Assembly: GCA_029834535.1 (NCBI GenBank)
Contig: JAQMWT010000404.1
Location: 1-64,000, forward strand
Length of the DNA: 64,000 nucleotides
Source of the DNA: Chrysophaeum taylorii
Taxonomy: Eukaryota > Sar > Pelagophyceae > Pelagomonadales > Pelagomonadaceae
Direction: 5' to 3'
In this document: positions 52,001 to 62,100 of the stretch, piece after piece
Numbering within the stretch: the stretch's first letter is position 1
Layout: each line of letters begins with the position of its first letter
The notes under the pieces: generated by a model
Database searches by the model: none
What the model was told of the DNA's origin: nothing
Seen by the model: the letters and a program-made list of their open reading frames with translations, nothing else
Program-made: the position numbers and the translations under genes

Positions 52001-55000
52001 TTGATAGCCTTGGCCGCGCGGATCGCCCGCACCAATTTAATGATCCGCAACGCCTTGCCCGCCTTGGCCGGACCAGGACCGGCACCGCCGACGAGCGCGC
52101 CAAAGATCCCCAGAACTACGACCAAGTCGAGCAATGCGAGACCGACGTCAATGATATTGAATGGAAAGCTTTCGGGGTCAACAAGGAAGTACAGCACGCG
52201 GCCGCTCATGTGCACGTAGCAGTACCATCGGAAGCTCACCTCGACGACGAGCACCGCGGTGAACACGAAGCCCGTCACCGAAAGTGGCGTCACCGCGTGC
52301 TTGTTCTCTAGCGTGATGTCATCCACCCTCATCGCCGAAAATATGAGCATGGTGGTGACAATACCGAGGATGCAAAGCACGAACGGGATGCTGTCCATAA
52401 CACCGAAGACGCGCGCTTGCCACGAGTCGGGATGCGGTTCGAGAGAACACTCGAATCGGCTCAAAAGGCTCGAGTTTCGACGAGAGTCTCGAACACTTTC
52501 GCTGCACGCGACCGTCTCTTCGTCATCCTCTTCGTCGAGAGACATGACGCTGCCTCGAGCCGCCGTCATGGATGATGATGATCTTGGGGACGACGTCTCC
52601 CCCGTGCTCGGAGCGACCTGTGCTGGCCTGGGGCATTTCGTGTTTTTGGCCACGGTGTCCTTGGTTGCGTCCTTGGCGATAAAACTTGCGGTAAAACTTT
52701 TCCTGCGGGGTTTGTTGCTGAGACGACCGCTAGAGAGGGGAGCTCCTCCTCCTCCAGTTGTCTCTTCGGCGGCGACCCCGTCAACGCATGAAAGATCCTT
52801 GACCAGAGGACAGACGAGACGCTGCATCTCGTTGAGTGTCGAGTAGTACCCGAATTGGACGAGTCGGAGCAAGAGCTCCATCATGCACTGCTTGTAGGCG
52901 CCCCAGGAGTTGCCATCGGCCATTTTGACGAGGTACTGGTCGATGACATCTTGGAGCAGAAGAAAGCAGACGCGTTGCTGTTCCGGGATCTCGGGTCGAG
53001 CGCTATTCTTGCCTTCCGCGATCTCGCTCCAGTTGTGCGCGAGGTGCGGGACGCGCGATCTCGTCGACGGATCACGGTCGACGTACACAGTGCTGATGAC
53101 GCGGACGACGGCCGCCTTAAGGGTGCTTGGGAGCTTGGTGTTGAGAATGATGGTGAGGCACGCCGAAAAAGGCATCGCGTCTCGCACGATCTCGATGGCG
53201 ACGTAGTTACGGTCGAGGCAAAGGTCAGCGAAGAGGTACACTTGAGCGGTGAAGAACTTGGCAACAAGCCGGCGACAGTTGCTTTTGCTGCTCGAGCCAC
53301 GGGTAGCGCCTTTCTTTCTCCGGTCGTTGGCAAAGACAACGTCGATGGGAACCATCACAGCGGCATTGGGACCGCCGATGTCTGCCGGCGCGCAGTCCTT
53401 TCGCGGTGTCTCCCACTTAAGGTAGAGCGCAGGGATTTCACCCGATAGCAGCTCGTTGCCCAGAACGTACTTTACCAGACCCTTGGCTAGGGTCTTGTGA
53501 AGACTCCAGCTCGCGACATTGTTCAGATCTGGCTGGTCGTCGGCGACGACCAGGTTGATGAGGTAACCGCGGGCGGCCTTGAGCCAGAGGTCGACGATGC
53601 GGCACTGATTGCTCCCAACGCCGCGGCCGAGGCACGAGCACAAGGCGCGAAGCATATCGAGGTGCTGGGCGTGCAGATGGCACCCCTCCATCATCTGCAC
53701 GATCTGTCTAGCGTGCACGTCCGTCACTTTCGTATCCTGAAGCGTCTGGTTTGTACTCAGCATATGGACCAGGCACTGCGAGGCGACGGGTTCCTTGAAA
53801 GTGTAAGCCACAAATACCCGAAGCTCGCTCGCGACGTGCATCTGGATAAAGGCGTTGTTGCGGGTCGCCAAGTTAAGGACCCAGAATATCCGCATCGCTA
53901 CGCTCCGCTGGAGATGCAAGACCTCGTCGAGCTCGGTCATGTCTTTCTGGACGTCAAGGTCGTCGTTGCTAGCGTTCGCCGTCGTCGCCGACTTCCGCTT
54001 TCTCCTTGAGCTCGAGCTCGCGGGGATGCGTCGATGGCTCGAGGTGCTATGAATAGGCTCGGGATGAGTGCCGCCGAATCGTAGCGAGACGTTGGGTGTC
54101 TCCCCCGACCTGTCGGCGACTTCGGTTACGAGGCTCTCGAGAATGTCGAGGATGTTGAGTAGCGCGACGAGCACACCCTGTTCGCAGAGGAGCATCTGTC
54201 GGTCGTAGGGTAGGTCGCGCAGCACGCTCTTGGCGAGAGCCGCGTAGTCAGGTTCCTCCTGCAACGACTTGCGGAGGAGAAAGTTGGTCAGCTGGTCGAT
54301 GACGTCGACGAACGAGGCTACGGCACCCTCGAGCAGCCGGAGGCGCTCGGTCGTCGTGCCGTTGGTCTGGTTGAAGATGAGCTTAAAACTATTCAAGCGC
54401 GGGATGGCGGCCACGCCGACGAGAATGTTGTTCGTGTGAATGGCCGTCTTTGTTCCCGACGTCGCGCGCTGGATGACGAGGGAAAGCGTGCCGAGGCGGC
54501 GTGCGTTCGCGATACACGCGACGTCCGTTGTCTGGTCGACGACACCGCCGCAGTGCATCCACCGACCCCGACACTCGACCTGAATCGGCGATTTGTCGAG
54601 GATCGCGGTCTCCTTCCCGCGAAGTTTGGTCGGCGTCGTGCTCGAGGAGGATGACGTCAACTTGGCTTTGCGCTGGCCCGCAACCTGGGGCTGATGGAAG
54701 TACATCGCACAGTTTGGCATGAGCGACCCGTCGAGCGCGGTAAACTCGAAGCCCGACTTGTCGTTGGCAATCGACGATACTCGCCCTCCGGGAGCCTCTC
54801 TGGTGTGCACCGATTTGAGCGCGATCGCCAACATGATACCCTTACGCCACAAATCCTTGGTTCGCAACGCGAGGTATTTGCCCGTGTTGAGGTGGCGGAG
54901 CCGGTACGAGCGACTCGCGTACGCGAGCGGGCCGCCAACCGCCGGCTTGTGAAAACCCTCGACGAGCCACAGGGACGTGGAGTCGAGGTGGTGCTCGCCC

Positions 55001-56259
55001 GGTACGGGCGCGTCTTCCTGGGGCGTCAGGACGCAGATCGTTTTCTTGTTGTCGGGCGTGTTGATTATTCGCAGATACGAGTTGAGCTCGGGCTCGACGA
55101 GACGTACGAGGTCGCCGCAGTGCACGGGCGCGTTGGACCCGTCGTGATAAAAGGAGTAGAGAAGCATGCGCCAGACGCTCCGCTCGAGCGAGCTGTTGAC
55201 TTCCTTGAACTGACCGCCCACCTTCTTCAGCGGCGACTCGCTGCAGTGAATCTGCTCGCCGGTGCGCTCGGTCACCTGGAGCGCGATACTCGCGCCAGAC
55301 TGGCACGTGTCGCCTTCGCGGTCAATCTTGAACGCTGGCATGAGCGTGAACCACGACAGCTGCGAGCCGTACTCTGAGAGCGATACTCGCAAATTCTCTC
55401 TCTCCTGGGTCGCGACCTGTGTCGGCTCGACGGTGAGGTACTTGTTGGATTTGACGTGCAGGAGCTGGACGATGTCGCCAAAGTGGATCGCGCGGCCGAT
55501 GCTTGCCTTCATGTACGTCTCGTTGAGCACGCGCTCGTTCTCCATGGCGAGCTCGAGCGTCCCGACTAACTTGCTCAGCTTTGCCGCGTCTGCCTCGACC
55601 GTGTCGAATTCCTTCGAGCCGATCGCGTCGTCTTCGACCGTTTGTATCGTGCTCCGTCGCGCGTGCGGATCCCGAGGCAGCTCCTCGGGAACTTGGAGCG
55701 CCTGGAGTTCCTCGAGGTAGCTCACGTTTTCGACGTACTCCTTGAGCGCCGAATACTGCGGACGCGACGCGTGGTGAACACCAAAAAAGCAAAAAAGCCG
55801 ACGCGCCTGGTTTTGAATGCAGAGTTGGAAGACGCACTGGTCGAATTGGTTTGGTCTCTCGTCGACGAGGCAATCGTCGTCCAAGACGCCCTCGGCGCTG
55901 CGCGGGAGTGTGTTGTTTATAGGGGAAAATATGCAAGAAATGCACGCGGATTGATTGATTGATTGATTGAAAGCGGGGGCACATGCCTACCTGATGAAGC
56001 CTCCCTTTATGCCAGCGGTGGTGGGGAGCTGACGAAAGCTGACGAAGTCGCCAACGCGGAGCGGCTTTGACTCGGTCTCTTCGTCGAGGCCTTCGTCGTA
56101 GACATCGAGATCGCCAGCGTCTTCAGCATCGGTCGCGTCTCCCTGGCTCTTTCGTTGTTGTTGTTGTTGTTGTTGTTGTTGCTGCTGCTTTCGTTGTCTT
56201 TTACGAGAGTCGTCGGAGGGCGTTGTTTTTGTTGTTGTTGCCGCTTCGGAGGACGCCAT
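46060..56259 (-). CDS. IP3 receptor-like calcium channel with an inserted voltage-sensor-like domain and C-terminal C2 domain
   Basis: Predicted 3,368-residue channel (ATG 56259; exon 55991-56259, 93-bp intron 55898-55990, long exon 46060-55897). The splice gives GGFISAEGVLDDDCLVDERP, matching the IP3R opening. A poly-Gln run is near residue 25. Residues ~65-430 hold the suppressor/MIR region (IHFGDIVQLLHVKSNKYLTV; YRLRHLNTGKYLAL, the ligand-core TGR/K loop). RIH-type blocks follow (RQMLLCEQGVLVALLNILD, ~660). Residues ~1240-1395 add four helices like a voltage sensor: S1 IPFVLCILGIVTTMLIF, S2 FVFTAVLVVEVSFRWYC, S3 FNIIDVGLALLDLVVVLG, S4 ALRIIKLVRAIRAAKAINK. The pore is at ~2670-2960 with filter SGGIGD, LNVVFGVIIDTFSDLR and CFICGL...HIHHDH. 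A coiled coil and a linker lead to a C2 domain (~3212-3322; GSGDPFVRARAFLG). No frame break in 9.8 kb. Confidence 0.93.
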
Positions 56260-56424
56260 CAATGGCCGGGTGCCGCCGGCAGCAGGAGGTCAACAACGCC
56301 TTGGCGCATCTTAATGTACACAGGCAAGTGCGCGCGCTTCTACTATCTAGAGGAGCTACAACTAGTACATGCCACGTCACTAAATCTTTTTTTTGTAGGA
56401 GTAGGTCCTCCTGTTCCTAAACCC

Positions 56425-57810
56425 ATGAAGCTGGTGAGGACGACGCTCGTACGGGGTGACCCCGCGTCCGGAGTGGATGGAGGGTCGGCGACGGTGATCG
56501 TGGAGGAGTCTGACGACCTGTGGTGCGCGTACAACGTGATCGACGTCGATGACGAGGTGCGGGCGTCGACGGCGCGCAAGGTGGCGTCGACCAAGGGCGG
56601 CGAGAAAGGGGGGTCGAGCGAGAAGCGTCGCGTGACGCTTACGTTGCGGGCGACCAAGGTGGAGTACGACGGTTTGATCGACTGCGTGAGATTGTCTGGG
56701 ACGAATGTTCGCGAAAACGAGATGGTCAAGGTGGGGGCCTTCCACACGATGGAGCTCAAGATCCGGAGCCAGATCGAGATCAGCAAGTCGAGCTGGGACG
56801 TGGTGCACCGCGAGGCGTTGTTCGAGGCGTGCGACGCGTCGCGCGCCCGCAAGTCGGGGGAGCTCGGGGCGCTCGCGATCGACGGTGTCCTCGGGCGCGC
56901 GCGGCTGTACGCGCTGTCGGGGTCTCTCGCGCGGCACGTCGCGAGCGTCGACGTCGCGCTCCCGAAGAAAGGCGTCGCGACGTCCAAGGTCGAGAAGGCC
57001 GAGGAAAAGTTTTTCGAAAAGATCCGCGATGCCCTCGTGGAACGCGTCGACTGGAAAATCGCGCGGTGCGTCGCGGTCGCGGGCGACGACGCGAGTCGGG
57101 CGTTTGTCGCGTGGCTCGCGCGCGACGCCGCGCCCGCGCTCCGCAATGCGCTCGCCGACGGCAAGGTGGTGGTGGTGTCGACGCAATTCAAGGCCGGCGT
57201 CTCGACCGAGGCGCTCGCCCCGCTCCTGGAGGACAAGGCCGTCGCGACGCTGATCGCCGACACGGCGCTCGCGGGCCACGCGCGATCGCTCGAGGCGTTT
57301 CGCGCGGCCGAAGCTCGCGACGCGACGCGCGTCGTCTACGGCTCGGTCGTTGCTGCGACCGAGGCGGCCGACCGCCGCGCCATCGACACCCTTCTCGTGC
57401 TCGACGAGCGCCTCAAGAACCCCCGCGACGTCGGGGAACGAAGGGCCTTGGCCGCGCTCGTCCAGACCGCCAAAGATTCGGGCGCGGACGTCCTCGCGTT
57501 TCCCGCGCGACACGTCACGGCCGATAGGCTGCGTAAGTTGGGGGGAATCGCCGCCATCCTCCGCTTTCCCTGCCCAGACCTCCAGGAGGTGGTCGACCCC
57601 CCGCGCGCGAGCGGCGACGACGACCGTGATCGCGCTCCCGCGCCGCGCCACGTCGAAGCCAAGCACAAGACCTCCACTTCTTCTTCCTCTTCCAAGAAGA
57701 AGAAGAAGCAGCAGCAGCAGCAGCAGCCAAAAAAGCCCGCGCTCAACTATGGCGCGGTGGGTGCCGATTACGGCGACGACGACGACGAGGAGGACTACTA
57801 TGATTACTAA
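56425..57810 (+). CDS. PELO: Pelota/Dom34 ribosome-rescue factor
   Basis: eRF1-like factor that, with Hbs1, splits stalled ribosomes in no-go and non-stop mRNA decay; cytosolic. ATG 56425 gives the family start MKLVRTTLVRGD and 461 residues. Upstream frame residues are repeat-coded and have no Pelota match. Domain 1: DDLWCAYNVIDVDDEVRAST, RKVAST, RRVTLTLRATKVEYDG and GAFHTMELKIRSQIEISKSS. Domain 2: DWKIARCVAVAGDDASRAFV. Domain 3: AIDTLLVLDERLKNPRDV, SGADVLAFPARHVTADRLRK and GIAAILRFPCPDL. No GGQ is present, as expected for Pelota. The tail is unusual: a Ser run, KKKKK, a Gln run, then an acidic end (DDDDEEDYYDY). It shares a 165-bp upstream region with the divergent channel gene and ends 24 bp from the convergent signal peptide peptidase gene. 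A pyrimidine tract and TAG at 56385-56398 suggest a possible 5' UTR intron. Confidence 0.9.
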   Translation: MKLVRTTLVRGDPASGVDGGSATVIVEESDDLWCAYNVIDVDDEVRASTARKVASTKGGEKGGSSEKRRVTLTLRATKVEYDGLIDCVRLSGTNVRENEMVKVGAFHTMELKIRSQIEISKSSWDVVHREALFEACDASRARKSGELGALAIDGVLGRARLYALSGSLARHVASVDVALPKKGVATSKVEKAEEKFFEKIRDALVERVDWKIARCVAVAGDDASRAFVAWLARDAAPALRNALADGKVVVVSTQFKAGVSTEALAPLLEDKAVATLIADTALAGHARSLEAFRAAEARDATRVVYGSVVAATEAADRRAIDTLLVLDERLKNPRDVGERRALAALVQTAKDSGADVLAFPARHVTADRLRKLGGIAAILRFPCPDLQEVVDPPRASGDDDRDRAPAPRHVEAKHKTSTSSSSSKKKKKQQQQQQPKKPALNYGAVGADYGDDDDEEDYYDY

Positions 57811-57834
57811 AAAAAAAATTCCTCCAAACTAGTA

Positions 57835-59067
57835 CTACATTGTCTTCTTGCTCGATGAACCGCCGTCGTCGTCGTCGTCGTCGTCCGCTTTTGGGGTTTG
57901 GTTTTGAGTGATGGTATCGTCGTTCGGAGGAGGTTTGGCGGCCTCCTCGGAGTAGGCAACGAGGTGTTTGAGATTGGCGGAAAGGGCGGCCCGGAGAAGG
58001 GCTGCCCCGAGGACGCTGGGGACGAGATACAAGAGCGCGGGCTGCGCGGCGTCGAAGGCGTACATAACGTAGAGGGTGGTCGCGAGGCCCGCGACGTAGG
58101 CGAGCATTGTCGCCCTAAAATACGGCGCGTCGAAGGTCCCAACCAGGACATCTCCGCGGGAGCCGTCGTGATCGGCGTTGCGCGCGTCGTATCGCAGGAG
58201 GAGGGCGACGAGAAGGCCGGGCACGACGACGTCGCCGACGCCGAGCATGGAAAAGTTGGGCCCGTCGAGGGACCGGACGAACAAAAACTTGATGGGACCG
58301 TCGATGCCCTTAGCCACCGTGACCATGACCTCGGTCCCGAAGACCCAGTAGATATCGTAGACGAAGAGGCCCGAGAGCATGATCGCGGCATTCCGGAACG
58401 ACCCGACCGAAATCGACTCGAGGGCCGAGACGGCGAGGCTCGTCGCGATGGCGTTGTTGAGGAGCCAGTGCTTGGTGAACGCGTAGGAGGCGATCATCCC
58501 GCACGACAATACCCAGCACGCGGCTTGCGGGGCCTACGGTACAACATCGTTAAGACGGACGACGCGATCGCTCACGGTGAGGCGCAAGTCGATGGAGGTG
58601 CCGACGAATTTCGCGAGGATCGCGGGTCTGACGGCAACGAGGGCCCCCACGCAGACGGGCCAATCGCGCGCCTGGACCCACGGCAGGTCGAGGATCTCGC
58701 TCTCGAAGGCCGACTCGACGACGACGGCGCCGAACGCGGCGAAGTAGAGCGTGAGGAGTAGGTTGAGGAGGTGGCGGCCGAAGAGCTTGATAAGGAGGTA
58801 GGTGGTCACGAGGAAGACCGAGCCGATCAGCGGAAACCGCATCGCGTCGCCGGACGAGAGCCGAACGCTCTCTTCCCGGCGCTTCCGCTTGGCGTCGCTC
58901 TCGGTGATCGGTTTTTCCAGCAGAAACTTGAGGCTCCTCGCGGCTCCCAAGTAGACGATGGCCGACGCGGTGACGACCACGTTCAGGGGAACGGGGATCA
59001 CAACGAATGTCGAGGCGAGGTGGGTCGCAACGATGACGCCGACCATCGCGAGGCACCGACGACTCAT
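57835..59067 (-). CDS. signal peptide peptidase (presenilin-type aspartyl protease), 42-bp intron
   Basis: Cleaves residual signal peptides and other type II membrane segments within the ER membrane. The join of 58576-59067 and 57835-58533 gives 396 residues. The two exons lie in one frame, with a TAG (58534-58536) that disappears when the 42-bp intron 58534-58575 (GTGAGC...CCGTAG) is removed. Catalytic motifs are FVYDIYWVFGTEVM (YD), MLGVGDVVVPGLL (GxGD) and QPALLYLVP (PAL), all intact. The TKHWLLNNAIATSLA helix precedes them. Nine or so hydrophobic segments are visible. The C-terminus ends in Asp/Ser/Lys repeats without a clear KKxx signal (SSKKTM comes close). I chose ATG 59067; a start at 59100 would add 11 residues. 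Only 43 bp separate it from the divergent myotubularin gene. Confidence 0.93.
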
Positions 59068-59110
59068 GATGATGATGATGCTTACCCCCCCCTTCTTCAT
59101 CTCCTAGAGT

Positions 59111-62100
59111 ATGATGCCGAAAAAAAAAAAAGGCGCGCAGATGCTCCAGGCGCGGCTCCTCCACCTGCGGCGGAAGGGCGGGGAGGCGACGCTGTTTAAG
59201 GACGAGTGCTCGAGCGACTTCCTGGCAGCCCACCGCGAGTACTCGTTCGTCAAGGTGGGCGTGACCGAGGCGCTCCTGAAGCTCGACAAGGTGGGGACGA
59301 TGGCGGCGGCGCTCAAGGAGTGGTTTGAGGTGGCGGTGGGTGCCCTCGAAGACCTCTGCGGGGTCGAGTGCGTCGAGGCGCGCGTCGGGCGCGAGCTGTG
59401 CCGCGAGTGTCGGGCCGCGCAGGCGGCCGTGGCGGCGTTGGTCGAGGCGTGCGCGGGCGCGGCGAGCGACCTCTGCCGGCCTCTTCGCGAGACGGTCGAG
59501 GCCGAGTTCGCCGCCGTCTCCAACGCGAAGGACGCGTTGTACGAGGCGCTGGTCGCCAAGCGCGGGGCGCGGGCGCGGTCCGAGATCGCGGGGACGCGGC
59601 ACTACGAGCGGTACGCGGACGCGGCGGCCGTCGAGGAGGACAGGGTGATCGCGACGATGGACCGGGCGGCGACGGTCGCCGCGCAGCGCATCGGCCGCGG
59701 GCTGCGGGAGATGGTCGAGCGCGAGGCCTCGCACGCCGCGCAGGCATCGACCTGCCTCGAACGGGCCGCGCGCCTCGTCGAGCGCGACGACGACGCGGCC
59801 GAAACCGACGACGACGAAAGCAGTAGTAACGGAGGAGCCGCGGCCGCCGACGACGACGACGACTTGGAATCGGACGCCGGCGGCGGCCACCAGTGTTTCT
59901 CGGAGCTGGCGACCGAGCGGCGCAAGGTGGTCGAGCGGTACGGTGGCCAGCTGAGCGCGGCCCAGCTCAGCCAGCTGTGTCGGGAGGCGGGCCTCGGCGA
60001 CGACCGCGGGCGCTCCAAGCCGGAGCCGAGGCTGCTCGCGAGCGGCGAGACGCTCGTCGCGCCCGTCGTCGACGACGCCCTCTTCCTCCACGCCGCGCGC
60101 CCGAGCACGCCGGGCCGCGTCATGGTGACCTCGCGGCGCGTGGTGTTTACGCCGTACCTCCCGACGTCACGGCCGCGCGCGTCAACGGCGCCGGCGCCGC
60201 CGGCTCGAGACGTTCTGGCGGCCGCGCGCCGCCTCGCGGGCTTCTCCGTCCCCGTCGACGCCGTCGACGTCGACGAGCTCCGGCGCGACGAGACGAAGCA
60301 AAACGCGGCGACGATCCTCGACGTCGCGGCGCGCGACGGATCGACCTTCGCGCTCGCCTTTGGGCGCGCGCGCATGGTCGCGCTTAGCGACGACGTCGCG
60401 ACCTTCGAAGCCGCCGCGCGCAGCCCGGCCGACGTCGTGCGCATCGCGCTCCTCGAGGCCTGCGCTGCCGTCGGGGTCGGCGGCCACCGCCACCGCACCG
60501 TCGACCATCAGCCGCGCGCCGTCGCGGAAGACTACGAACGTTTCGGCCTCGGCTTCTTTTGGCGCGCGACGCTCGCCAACCAGACGTACGGCCTCTGCGA
60601 CACGTACCCGGCTTCGCTCGTCGTGCCTAAGGTCATGGTCGACGCCGAGATCGAATCGAGCGCGGGGTACCGGTCGAGGCGGCGCCTCGTCGCCTTGTCG
60701 TGGCGCAACGCCCGCCTCGCCGCCCCCGGCGAAATCGTGCTCCTCCGCGCGGCCCAGCCCCTCTCGGGCGTCCAGAAGGCGACGAACGCCGACGACGAGG
60801 CCCTCCTGAGGAATGTCGCGCGCGCGAGACCCATCAAGTTCGGGGGCCCCAAGCTCCGCATCTTCGACGCGAGACCCTTCGCCAACGCCGCCGCTAACAC
60901 CCTCGCCGGCAAGGGCGTCGAGGACGTCAAGGCCTACGCGCGCGACGACGTCGACGTCGACCTCACCTACCTCGGCATCGAAAACATCCACGTCGTGCGC
61001 GCAGCCTACGCCGGCCTCCGTCGCGCGATCGAGGCCTCCTACCTTTCGACCCTCGCCTCGCGTCAACCCGCCACGCCCGGTTCGAGCCCGAGCCCGGCGG
61101 CGGCGGGCTCTCGACGTCGCTCCTCGACGACCCCCGTCTCCGCGCCGGCCGCTAGCAACAGCGGCGACGACGCCAAGACACCCGACCACGCCTGCTTCGA
61201 CTTTGACGAAGAGGCGGCGCGCGCCATCCTTTGGGCCACGGGAAAGAAGCGTCGCGCTTTGGGGGGCGCCAAGAAGACCTGGCTCGATCACGTCTCGAGC
61301 GTCCTGCGAGGCGCCGTCGAAGTCGCTCGCTGCCTCGTCGACGACCGCGCCTCGGCCCTCGTCCACTGCAGCGACGGCTGGGACAGGACGAGCCAGCTCA
61401 CCTCCCTCGCGATGCTGGTCGTCGACGACCACTACCGGACCCTGCGGGGCTTCGCGACCCTCGTCGAGAAGGAGTGGTGCAGCTTCGGCCACATGTTTGC
61501 CAAGCGCAACGGCGGTTCGGCCGGCAAGAAGCAGACCAGCCCCATATTTCTTCAGTTCCTCGACGCCGTCTACCAGATCTGGTTCCAGCTTCCGCCGGCC
61601 TTCGAATTCGACGCTTCCCTCCTCGACGTCCTTGCAGAACGCTCCTACGCGACGGCGACCTTCTCGACCTTCTCGGGAAACTCGGAGTTCGACCGCTGCG
61701 GCTTGAACCTCCCCGACGTCTGGACCGACCTGCTCGCCGACCCCCAAAAATACAAAAACCCCCTCTACGAGCCCCGCGGCTGCGGCGCGACCCTCCACCC
61801 CCTCGCCACCGCATCCAAGCTCCGCGTTTGGCCCGCCCACGCGCGCCGCTGGGCGCTCGCGGTTGACCAGCAGCAACGACGACGCAACTCGACCTCGCTC
61901 GCCGCCGTGTCCGCCGACGCCAACGTCCTCCAATCCCTGCGCAGCTCGCGCCGCTCGTTCGATGCGACACCCTCGCCGCTGCCGCCCAAGCCGCCTCGCC
62001 AGCCCCCGCGCCCGCCGCCGCCCCTCCAGCCGCCGCCGACGTCCCCGCGACCCGACTCGCCCCAGACCTCCCCCGCGCGCAGCATCCCCAGACAACAACC

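Noticed and set aside
60182-62098. 638-codon minus-strand frame inside the myotubularin gene
   Set aside because: Antisense shadow with no domain; the plus strand has the intact catalytic loop.
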